This document shows positions 1-5,538 of a stretch of 5,538 bases of DNA, in pieces. The DNA is from Nanobdellota archaeon (GTDB taxonomy: Archaea; Nanobdellota; Nanobdellia; SCGC-AAA011-G17; GW2011-AR17). Below the pieces are notes generated by a model. The model ran no database searches, was not told the origin of the DNA, and was given only the letters and a program-made list of their open reading frames with translations. The translations under genes were made by a program, and so were the position numbers. Every line of letters starts with the position of its first letter. Positions within the stretch are counted from its first letter, which is position 1. The stretch spans positions 1 through 5,538 of the forward strand of contig JADHVA010000046.1 in assembly GCA_016784245.1 (NCBI GenBank). Direction: 5' to 3'.

Positions 1-3000
1 ATAGGCCTTTTACATCAATATATTTATTACTTGCCAATCTAACTCTAATGTCAATTCCACCTTCAAATAAACTTTCAGGATTTTCAATAACTAATTCTGC
101 ATCTCCCTTTGTTGATAATGAAGCAAAAATTTCTTTAAAGTTTCTTTCAAGTAAATTAAAGGTTTTCATAAAAGTCTCTTGTTTTCTACTTTCAATTTCA
201 AACATTAACTTCAGAACATCTTCTTTCTCTAATTTTAATTTGTCAAATTTTTCAATCAACAATTTATATTCTTCATAAACTTTATCATAAATCTCTAAAG
301 ATCTTAAATTAACATTTCCAAGCTTTCTTAACATATTTTCAAAATCTCTTATTTCCACTTCTAAATTTTCTAAACTCATTCCTCTTCTTAACTGGACTTC
401 TTTATATTGTTCAAATTCTTTTTCTAAACCTTCAACTTCTCCAGATAGGATTGCTTTTTTAACAGAATATTCATTTCTTTTCGCTTCAACATTTCTAATT
501 TTATCTTCACTCCTAATTACTTCAGTATCTTTTTTCAAAATAAATTTTTCACATCCTGCTCTTTTATTAAATAAAGTATTATACTCTGCATAGAATTTTC
601 TTTGATTAACTTCTTTAATTTTTAAAATATCTTTATTCCCTGATAAGTCTTCACTTAATCCTTTTAATTCAATACTAAATTCATCAAATTCTTTTTCTCC
701 ATCTTTCATAATCTGTACAGTTTTATTCTTTTCATTATCATACAAAGCAATTTCTTTATCTATAGAATTAAACTCAGAATCATTAATTATCCACTGTTCT
801 TTTAATCTTTGTTTTTCTTCTTCAAAACTTTCTAAACTTTTATTTATTTCTGAACTATTCAATTTTGATAATTTGTTCATTTCTTTTTGTCTTTTTTCTT
901 TAAAACTTAATAATTCTGAATTTTTAACTTTCATTTCTTTTTCTAAATTTTTCAAACCTGTACTTAATTCTTTAATTTCAATTTTTAATTCTTTTTTCAC
1001 AGAATTTAATTCTTTAATATCTCCACTACTTCCAATATTTACTTCAGCAGCTTTTATTTCAGCTTCAAGAACAGCTTTTCTTTCTCTCAATCTTACTATT
1101 ACTTCTTCATTCTCAGTTTTTTTACCTTCTAACATATCTACTGTACTTTCTAATCTAACTATTTCTTTTTGAAGTCCAGACATATCTTGATTAACTTCTT
1201 TTTGTTGGAAACCTAATCCTCCACTTTTTCTTCTATAACCACCAACCATTGCTCCAGAAACTTCAACTAAATCTCCACCAATACTTACCATTCTACCTCT
1301 ACCAACACCTAACTTTCTAGCAATAGCTAAATCACTAACTACTACAGTTCCTGAGAATACATACTTGAAAACATTTCTAAACTTAGCATCATATTTTATT
1401 AAATCAATTGCTAAACCTTGAGCTCCTTGAGCTTTTGACATTCTTTTTTCGTCTTCACTAATTCTTCTTTCTTTTAATTTATTCAATGGTAAGAAAGTTA
1501 CAACACCTGATCTAGATTCTTTTAAAATATTAATACATTTTGCAGCAACTTGATCATTTGATACAACAAGACTTCTCATTCTTGGTCCAGCTGCAACTTC
1601 TAATGCTAAAGCATAATCTTTACTAACTTGTCCTAATTCTCCAACTGTTCCAAACACACCTGGAATATTCATTGACAAAATTTTCTTAATTGCAACATCT
1701 CCTGCACTCATTTCTCTAATTCGAATACTTTGTGTTTTTAATCTTGCTAGATCTCCATTTAAATCCATTAACTTTGTTCTTGCACTGCTTAATTGAGTAG
1801 AAAATACTGCACTTTCATTCAATGAATTTGATAATGATTTTGTAACTTGTGTAAACTCATTTCTATTGCTCTTTAATTTATTAATTTTTTCAGAATCTTC
1901 TTTCTTCAAGGTATTATACTTATCAATATCTTTTTCAATAGTTTCTAATTCATATTCTAATCTATCAATCTTCCTAACTAATTGTTGTTTATCATTTTCA
2001 CTCTCTAATTTTACTCTTTGTTTCTCTTCAATTTCTTGATCTAATCTTTCAATAATCATAGAAACATCGTCTCTTTCTACAATCCCATGTTTACTTTTAT
2101 ATTTTTCAATTTTATTTTTCAATTTTTCTTCATTATCTTTTAGATTTTCATTTTCCTTTCGAATTCTTTCTTTATTACCTTGCAAATCTTTTACTTTTTT
2201 CTCATGATCTTTCAAACTATTCTCTAAACTTTTTTTCCTTTCTTTTAATTTTCTTAATTCATTATCTACAACATCTTTTCTTGAACTATCTTTTATGATT
2301 TCAGTTTTAAGATTTTCAATTTCTTTAGCTAATTCTCTTTGCTTCTTATCCCCATTTTCATTTAATTCTTCATTAATAGCTTTGATTTCATTTTTCTTTT
2401 CTTGAATTACATTTTTCAAATTATCAATGTTTGTTTGAATTTTCTTAATGTCCTCTTCATGTTCAACAAATTTCTTTTCAACACCTTCTAGAGATTCTTT
2501 TTTATCTTTTAAAATTAAATTTATTTTTGTAGCTTTATTTCTTTCAACATTTTTTTCTAAATTTTTATACTCTAGAGCTTGATCTCTATCCTTTTTCAAG
2601 TCTCTCAGAGTTTTCTCTCTTTCAGTAAGAATAATTTCAGCTTCATTTAATCTTTCTTGAACTTTATTTAATTCATTCATTGCTTTATTTTTTTTCTCTT
2701 CAAACACAGAAATACCAGCAATGTCTTCTATAATTTCTCTTCTATCATTAGACTTCATGTCCATAAATCTAATTACATCTCCTTGAAGAACAATATTATG
2801 TCCATCAGGATCAATTCTTGCAGTTCTTAATACATCAACAACTTGCTGTCTTGTTAGAGTTTTTCCATTAATCATATATTTACTATTACCAGTTTTTTTT
2901 ACCACTCTAGTAAATTTAATTTCTTTTTCATCATAAGGAAAAACTTTTTTAGAATTATCAAAATAAATTGAAACTTCAGCTTCATTTGCACCTTTACCTT

Positions 3001-3214
3001 TTTTACCACCATTATATATTAGGTTAGCAGACTTCTCTGCTCTTAATCCTTTAGCAGAACTTTTTCCAAGAACAAAACAAATAGCATCAATAACATTAGA
3101 CTTTCCAAAACCATTTGGACCCATAACACAGTTAAAACCCGGCAAGAAATTTACTTCTACATTTTTTGCAAAAGATTTAAACCCTCTACACTTTAACTTA
3201 GTAATAACTGTCAT
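1..3214 (-). CDS. smc: Chromosome segregation protein SMC (archaeal type), C-terminus cut by window edge
   Basis: This is a structural-maintenance-of-chromosomes ATPase, which dimerises and acts on the nucleoid in chromosome compaction and segregation, usually with ScpA/ScpB kleisin partners (family knowledge; none is visible here). I translated the minus strand from the ATG at 3214 and found no stop down to base 1, giving 1071 residues. The N-terminal head holds Walker A GPNGFGKS (32-39), an R-loop Arg at about 58 in GLRAEK, and the Q-loop Gln144 in VLQGD. The stretch ARIDPDGHNIVLQGD is typical of archaeal SMC. A Lys/Glu-rich coiled coil runs from about 175 to 505. The hinge spans about 515-660 and ends in the Gly-rich GAMVGGY (654-660). 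The return coiled coil leads to GNVNLR (966-971) and the C-terminal head. The last codons read Lys-Gly-Leu, just where LSGGEK normally begins, so the signature, Walker B and D-loop lie outside. The family is about 1150-1200 residues long. Walker A has Phe36 where Ser or Cys is usual. Confidence 0.96.
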   Translation of the reverse strand, partial: MTVITKLKCRGFKSFAKNVEVNFLPGFNCVMGPNGFGKSNVIDAICFVLGKSSAKGLRAEKSANLIYNGGKKGKGANEAEVSIYFDNSKKVFPYDEKEIKFTRVVKKTGNSKYMINGKTLTRQQVVDVLRTARIDPDGHNIVLQGDVIRFMDMKSNDRREIIEDIAGISVFEEKKNKAMNELNKVQERLNEAEIILTEREKTLRDLKKDRDQALEYKNLEKNVERNKATKINLILKDKKESLEGVEKKFVEHEEDIKKIQTNIDNLKNVIQEKKNEIKAINEELNENGDKKQRELAKEIENLKTEIIKDSSRKDVVDNELRKLKERKKSLENSLKDHEKKVKDLQGNKERIRKENENLKDNEEKLKNKIEKYKSKHGIVERDDVSMIIERLDQEIEEKQRVKLESENDKQQLVRKIDRLEYELETIEKDIDKYNTLKKEDSEKINKLKSNRNEFTQVTKSLSNSLNESAVFSTQLSSARTKLMDLNGDLARLKTQSIRIREMSAGDVAIKKILSMNIPGVFGTVGELGQVSKDYALALEVAAGPRMRSLVVSNDQVAAKCINILKESRSGVVTFLPLNKLKERRISEDEKRMSKAQGAQGLAIDLIKYDAKFRNVFKYVFSGTVVVSDLAIARKLGVGRGRMVSIGGDLVEVSGAMVGGYRRKSGGLGFQQKEVNQDMSGLQKEIVRLESTVDMLEGKKTENEEVIVRLRERKAVLEAEIKAAEVNIGSSGDIKELNSVKKELKIEIKELSTGLKNLEKEMKVKNSELLSFKEKRQKEMNKLSKLNSSEINKSLESFEEEKQRLKEQWIINDSEFNSIDKEIALYDNEKNKTVQIMKDGEKEFDEFSIELKGLSEDLSGNKDILKIKEVNQRKFYAEYNTLFNKRAGCEKFILKKDTEVIRSEDKIRNVEAKRNEYSVKKAILSGEVEGLEKEFEQYKEVQLRRGMSLENLEVEIRDFENMLRKLGNVNLRSLEIYDKVYEEYKLLIEKFDKLKLEKEDVLKLMFEIESRKQETFMKTFNLLERNFKEIFASLSTKGDAELVIENPESLFEGGIDIRVRLASNKYIDVKGL

Positions 3215-3237
3215 TAATTTAATTCAATCATTTTCTC

Positions 3238-3245
3238 TTTTTAAA
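3238..3245 (-). promoter_or_regulatory. TATA box of smc (leaderless promoter)
   Basis: On the minus strand the sequence reads CTTTAAAAAG (3246-3237), centred about 28 nt before the smc ATG. This is the spacing expected if transcription starts at or next to the start codon. No GGAGG-like motif lies 5-10 nt before the ATG; the leader is AT-only apart from scattered G. Archaeal TATA function is inferred from sequence and spacing only. Confidence 0.6.
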
Positions 3246-3262
3246 GTTTTTTATTATCTTTG

Positions 3263-3270
3263 AAAAAAAA
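3263..3270 (-). terminator. Oligo-T run, possible archaeal terminator upstream of smc
   Basis: Eight consecutive A on the plus strand give eight T on the minus strand. Archaeal RNA polymerase commonly terminates at such T runs without a hairpin. The run lies downstream (in the minus sense) of the GC-rich structured island and just upstream of the smc TATA box. It would therefore suit the end of a minus-strand small RNA and insulate smc from it. It could also be chance in AT-rich spacer DNA. Confidence 0.35.
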
Positions 3271-3284
3271 TAAGTTCAACATGA

Positions 3285-3299
3285 TCTTAGTATTAGTTT
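3285..3299 (+). repeat. Inverted repeat, left arm
   Basis: This arm is complementary to 3381-3396 over 15 bp, with one G-U pair and a single unpaired base (T3392). The two arms enclose about 81 nt holding two smaller hairpins. The nested arrangement argues for an RNA fold rather than chance in AT-rich DNA, although the arms themselves are AT-rich. Confidence 0.6.
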
Positions 3300-3380
3300 A
3301 GAATATAATAGGGAGGTATGGGTGCACATCGCACCGCATACACACAGGGAGGGATTGCTTCAGGGATATTTCCCTTAACA

Positions 3381-3396
3381 AAACTAATATTTAAGA
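3381..3396 (+). repeat. Inverted repeat, right arm
   Basis: Partner of the arm at 3285-3299, with AAACTAATA (3381-3389) as the uninterrupted core. I see no convincing direct duplication flanking the two outer ends, which weighs against a recent transposon insertion. Confidence 0.6.
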
Positions 3397-3407
3397 CAAA
3401 TAACTCA

Positions 3408-3416
3408 TTTATAAAA
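3408..3416. promoter_or_regulatory. Near-palindromic TATA-like box (TTTATAAAA), direction uncertain
   Basis: This is the best TATA-consensus match in the spacer and reads well on both strands. On the minus strand it would start RNA near 3383-3389, at the edge of the structured element. On the plus strand it would start near 3438, giving the glycosylase gene a leader of about 48 nt besides its own closer box at 3456. No further element decides between these. Confidence 0.35.
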
Positions 3417-3455
3417 CTTTCGATTTTGTAGCTACTATAGAGTGATTAATAAAAC

Positions 3456-3464
3456 TATTTAAAA
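3456..3464 (+). promoter_or_regulatory. TATA box of the 3-methyladenine glycosylase gene (leaderless promoter)
   Basis: TATTTAAAA is centred about 26 nt before the ATG at 3486, preceded by an A-rich stretch that could serve as the TFB recognition region. No ribosome-binding motif lies before the ATG, so a leaderless transcript is the simplest reading. This spacing also supports the chosen start codon. Confidence 0.55.
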
Positions 3465-3485
3465 CCTCAAGATTTCCTTAAAATC

Positions 3486-4037
3486 ATGAAAAAAGTCTCT
3501 ATAAAACACTTCTCAGGAGATGCTGTAGATCTAGCTAAATTCCTTCTAGGTAAGCTAATAGAATATAATGGTCATAAGGCAATGATTGTAGAAACTGAGG
3601 CATATAAAGACGATCAGGCCTCTCATGCTAACAAAATCACACCTAGGAGTGAAATCATGTATTCTACTTATGGATATGTGTATATCTACTTAATATATGG
3701 TATGTATCACTGCTTAAATTTTACAACAAATAAAGGTGAAAGAGGGGCAGTTTTAATCAGAGCATTAGAACCTTTAGAAGGGATGGAAGAAATGCACACA
3801 AGAAGAAAAACTGACAAATTACATAATCTTTGTTCAGGTCCTGGAAAACTATGTCAGGCTTTAAGCATAACAAAAGAAATTAATGCTACAAAAATTCATG
3901 ACAAATTAAAACTTTATCATTACAAAGAAATTCCTAAAGAAGATATTCATGCAACAACTAGAATTGGAATAACAAAAGCAGTAGAATTACCATGGAGATT
4001 TTATATTAAAAAAAATAAATTTATTAGCAAATTCTAG
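3486..4037 (+). CDS. DNA-3-methyladenine glycosylase, MPG/AAG family
   Basis: This 183-residue monofunctional glycosylase removes alkylated purines such as 3-methyladenine, and in relatives hypoxanthine, as the first step of base excision repair. The family is Pur_DNA_glyco, like human AAG. Mapped by eye to human AAG: Glu38 (catalytic Glu125) in VETEAY, Tyr40 (Tyr127), His47 (His136), Tyr68 (Tyr159), the DNA-intercalating Tyr71 (Tyr162) in YGMY, Asn78 (Asn169) and Arg92 (Arg182) in IRALEPLEG. SGPGKLCQALSI (117-128) and the C-terminal RIGITKAVELPWRFYI are further family motifs. Length is near the lower end of bacterial members, so it looks complete and active. The start is fixed by the TATA box 26 nt upstream and by the expected N-terminal helix LAKFLLGKLI. 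It is divergent from smc across a 271-nt spacer, and its last 14 nt overlap the convergent gene. The family is commonest in bacteria and eukaryotes, so acquisition by transfer is possible but not shown. Confidence 0.95.
   Translation: MKKVSIKHFSGDAVDLAKFLLGKLIEYNGHKAMIVETEAYKDDQASHANKITPRSEIMYSTYGYVYIYLIYGMYHCLNFTTNKGERGAVLIRALEPLEGMEEMHTRRKTDKLHNLCSGPGKLCQALSITKEINATKIHDKLKLYHYKEIPKEDIHATTRIGITKAVELPWRFYIKKNKFISKF
4008..4015 (-). terminator. Oligo-T terminator for the convergent 214-residue gene, inside the glycosylase coding region
   Basis: The plus strand has eight A here (part of the Ile-Lys-Lys-Asn-Lys codons of the glycosylase), giving T8 on the minus strand starting 9 nt past the TAA at 4026-4024. 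That is where an archaeal oligo-T terminator for the minus gene would be expected. The Lys-rich C-terminal codons of the glycosylase would thus double as a stop signal for its neighbour. Confidence 0.5.
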
Positions 4038-4668
4038 AAAGTTTGTAACCTTTAACCCCAAAATCTGCAAATTTTCCATCATGAGGATTTACAACTTCTT
4101 CCACATAAGATCTAACTTTTTCATTTGCTGGAATTAATAATCTTCTTTCTGGAATAATTAATTGTTGTCCTTTTGTATTATGGTCAATACCAAAATGTCC
4201 AAGAACTTTTGTTGGTCTTACTAATCTTTCTTTTTGAGTAGTAGCTCCATTTAATTTATATGCTCCTCTAACAACAACTAATCCATGTTCTTGATTATTT
4301 CCAGCTTTTACACCAAAACCAAATCCACCAAACATTCTATAAGGGAATAATTCTCCAGGTGAACATTGATTTAATTCTCCAAATCTACTTTTATCTCTAC
4401 CTTCTAAGGGTATAGTATCCCATGAATAGACTTCTGAAAATCTTCCTGTTGCAATAACTTTACCATCTTGATAAACATTCATTGTTGTTCCACATAAATC
4501 TTGTGCAACTTCATCTGTATTTCTTTCCCAAAAATTTTTTCCAAAAGCTAAGCTTTCTTCTTGTGCTTCTTCAAAAGTATAACCTTTTTCTTTCAAAAAA
4601 GCTTCTGCAACTTCTGGATTATCTTGAACTAATCTACTTAATTCATCTAATAATTTTTTATCTGTCAT
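4024..4668 (-). CDS. Uncharacterised protein, probable divergent relative of the MPG DNA glycosylase fold
   Basis: This 214-residue protein belongs to no family I can name directly, but read by eye it follows the MPG motif order of its convergent neighbour. EVAQDLCG (53-60) matches the DLAKFLLG helix. GRFSEVY (75-81) matches the IVETEAY strand, keeping Glu79 and Tyr81. GELFPYRMFGGFGFGV (105-120) aligns without gaps to GYVYIYLIYGMYHCLN. Arg134 in VVVRGAYKLNG sits at the RALEPLEG Arg. RPTKVLGHFGID (151-162) aligns without gaps to GPGKLCQALSIT. The end, GKFADFGVKGYKLSR, resembles the RIG...WRFY tail. The intercalating Tyr is Phe113, the Asn169 equivalent is Val120, and no clear His136 equivalent is seen, so activity may differ or be lost. 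Residues 3-45 add a helical charged extension absent from the neighbour. It has its own TATA box and starts 32 nt after the upstream gene's stop. Homology rests on visual alignment only. Confidence 0.85.
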   Translation of the reverse strand: MTDKKLLDELSRLVQDNPEVAEAFLKEKGYTFEEAQEESLAFGKNFWERNTDEVAQDLCGTTMNVYQDGKVIATGRFSEVYSWDTIPLEGRDKSRFGELNQCSPGELFPYRMFGGFGFGVKAGNNQEHGLVVVRGAYKLNGATTQKERLVRPTKVLGHFGIDHNTKGQQLIIPERRLLIPANEKVRSYVEEVVNPHDGKFADFGVKGYKLSRIC

Positions 4669-4689
4669 TTTTCTTGTTTTTTTCTCCTA

Positions 4690-4697
4690 ATTTATAA
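4690..4697 (-). promoter_or_regulatory. TATA box of the 214-residue MPG-like gene (leaderless promoter)
   Basis: On the minus strand TTATAAAT is centred about 26 nt before the ATG at 4668, within the 32-nt gap between two same-strand genes. An AGGAG also occurs, but about 15 nt from the ATG, too far for normal ribosome binding. An independent leaderless promoter therefore fits better than operon read-through alone. It also supports this start codon. Confidence 0.55.
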
Positions 4698-4700
4698 GCT

Positions 4701-5538
4701 TTACTCTCTAATTCTAATTCCTCTTAAACTTTTTTTTATACTATTTAAATTTCTTAATCTTTCCATTCTTTCAAAATGTTGAACTGAAAATTCTAAAAGC
4801 TTTTTTTCAATGTAGTCTCCACCCTTTCTTTCTTTCAACTCTTCTAAAACTTCTTCACCTTTGAAATATCGATCTAAGTATGGTACAATAAATCTATTTC
4901 TTAAATATCTTTGAACCATTAAATTATCTTCATAAGTTTTTGGTTTCATTCCAATATTTCTTAATGATTTTATCATATCAGTTTCCCAATCTCTTTCTAC
5001 AGGAGGCTTCTCTCTTCTACAAGTTGCCAAATGTTCCCTCACTGGTTTTTTTCCTAACAAAAATCTTCTTTCTTCAGGAAATTTTTCAGCTCCATAAATT
5101 GCAACAAGAAGATCATATGATTCAGGTCCAAAACTTTCAATAATTCCTTCAGCTCCTTTTTCAATTAAAAATTCTAACATCTTTAATCTTTCTTGATTTT
5201 CCCAATTATCATTTCTGATATCATCAATAACTCCATTTAATCTATTATGTAATACTTCATCTTTCTCAACTAATCTTTCAAAATAAGTATCTTCAGAATC
5301 TTTTCCTAGGTTTGGCCATACTCCTAGTCTTTGCCACATTTCTATATATGAATTTCTTGGTCTCTTTCTAGTTCCATTTTTTTCAATATCAAAATGTCTT
5401 AAGAAATATTCTAAATTAGATCTTGCAGGATTAAAATGTCCATTTCTTTTTTTTTGCTCTATAAATATAATCAATATATCTATTTGCACTTTCTACAATC
5501 AATGGAACATCAAAAAGAATTTCTTTAATATCTTCTTT
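4701..5538 (-). CDS. Hypothetical protein, N-terminus beyond window, with apparent one-base frameshift
   Basis: I do not recognise this protein. It reads on the minus strand to TAA at 4703-4701. An isolated reading of the downstream frame would need a GTG at 5489 and begins with implausible MQIDILIIFIEQKKR. The other frame is open from the window edge as KEDIKEILFDVPLIV, then ESANRYIDYIYRA. It joins the downstream frame at KRNGHFNPARSNLEYF if one A is removed from a run of nine (5447-5455). The joined product shows about 278 residues and its true start lies right of the window. It is soluble-looking and highly charged, with no signal peptide or membrane segment. Predicted helices dominate, and the C-terminus is basic (NSIKKSLRGIRIRE). 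Visible landmarks are YIEMWQRLGVWP, ESFGPESYDLLVAIYGAEKFPEERR, and the Arg/Tyr-rich QRYLRNRFIVPYLDRYF. The MPG-like gene follows 32 nt downstream on the same strand; a shared role is unproven. Confidence 0.7.
5447..5455 (-). other. A9 homopolymer at the reading-frame break
   Basis: Nine T on the plus strand (A9 on the coding strand) lie exactly where the upstream open frame (Arg-Ala-Lys-Lys) must pass to the frame of the remaining gene. Restoring the frame needs loss of one A or gain of two; a simple -1 ribosomal slip would enter the wrong frame. A sequencing or assembly miscount, a genuine frameshift mutation, or slippage by RNA polymerase are the options, in that order of likelihood. Confidence 0.65.

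Larger units (their letters stand above)
3285..3396. ncRNA. Candidate structured RNA element: closing helix with two internal hairpins (family unknown)
   Basis: A GC-rich island sits in AT-rich spacer: 3311-3360 is 29/50 G+C, against 9/50 for 3241-3290. It is framed by an inverted repeat. TCTTAGTATTAGTTT (3285-3299) pairs with 3381-3396, including a perfect 9-bp core (3291-3299 with 3381-3389), one G-U pair and one bulge. Inside is a 10-bp hairpin, 3316-3325 with 3331-3341, with loop ACATC and one bulged G at 3336. A second hairpin is AGGGA (3362-3366), loop TATT, TCCCT (3371-3375). The extra AGGGAGGGA at 3346-3354 could compete for the same TCCCT, giving alternative folds. I compared it by eye with tRNA, 5S, SRP RNA, RNase P RNA, C/D and H/ACA guides and found no match. 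Strand is undecided: TTTTATAAA at 3416-3408 and T8 at 3270-3263 favour minus, while a full closing helix would need a plus start near 3280. An inverted-repeat mobile relic is the main alternative. Confidence 0.45.

Noticed and set aside
48..278. Plus-strand open frame of 76 codons
   Set aside because: It is antisense to the conserved C-terminal head region of SMC, with low-complexity Ser/Asn/Phe content.
873..1172. Plus-strand open frame of 99 codons
   Set aside because: It is antisense to the SMC coiled coil, and its Phe/Ser/Leu-rich translation is the mirror of Lys/Glu-rich coding.
2200..2700. Repetitive T-rich and TTC-rich plus-strand stretches that look like simple repeats
   Set aside because: They are the complement of Lys/Glu-rich coiled-coil codons of SMC and show no fixed repeat unit.
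3316..3345. H/ACA guide RNA: hairpin followed by ACACA
   Set aside because: The stem has no internal pseudouridylation pocket, only a single bulged G, so the ACA is not in a meaningful context.
3311..3376. tRNA, 5S rRNA or SRP RNA on either strand
   Set aside because: No T-loop, no 5S loop sequences and no SRP domain IV motif are visible; the hairpin loop has 5 nt, not the 7 of a T-arm.
3318..3431. Plus-strand 37-codon open frame beginning MGAHRTAYTQGG, preceded by GGGAGG
   Set aside because: The purine run is only about one base from the ATG, the codons (CGC, ACC, GGG) are unlike the neighbours, and the frame simply runs through the hairpins and repeat arm, so an RNA fold explains the sequence better.
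4482..5143. Two plus-strand open frames (4482-4697 and 4940-5143)
   Set aside because: Both are antisense to minus-strand genes with protein-like composition, and their own translations are Phe/Leu-rich shadows.

Overview
The window is strongly AT-rich and looks like an archaeal chromosome, probably from a DPANN-type lineage (Woesearchaeota or Pacearchaeota-like; the lineage is inference). Three things point this way. The SMC protein carries archaeal-type head sequences such as ARIDPDGHNIVLQGD and EDIAGIS. TATA-like boxes are centred about 26-28 nt before the start codons of three genes, with no Shine-Dalgarno sequence at usable spacing, which fits leaderless archaeal transcripts. Oligo-T runs sit where archaeal terminators would be expected.

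Layout. Bases 1-3214 (minus) encode 1071 residues of a chromosome-segregation SMC ATPase. The left edge cuts it at a Gly-Leu that probably opens the ABC signature motif. Bases 3215-3485 separate it from a divergent gene and are not empty. They hold both promoters and, between them, an unusual GC-rich island of about 110 nt. That island is closed by a long inverted repeat and contains two hairpins, so it is a candidate structured RNA of unknown family. Bases 3486-4037 (plus) encode a complete Aag/MPG-type 3-methyladenine DNA glycosylase with all expected active-site residues. Convergent to it, and overlapping its last 14 nt, is a 214-residue gene (4024-4668, minus). By eye its motif order and spacing match the MPG fold, but several key residues are replaced, so it may be a divergent MPG relative beside a canonical one. 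Upstream of that, 4701-5538 (minus) is an unrecognised charged protein that runs off the right edge and is broken by an apparent one-base frameshift in a run of nine A (coding strand).

Functionally the recognisable part concerns the chromosome: SMC organises and segregates DNA, and the MPG protein starts base excision repair of alkylated purines. The unrecognised gene and the MPG-like gene share a strand and are 32 nt apart, but the second has its own TATA box. The items most worth a second look are the candidate RNA, the MPG-like neighbour and the homopolymer frameshift.
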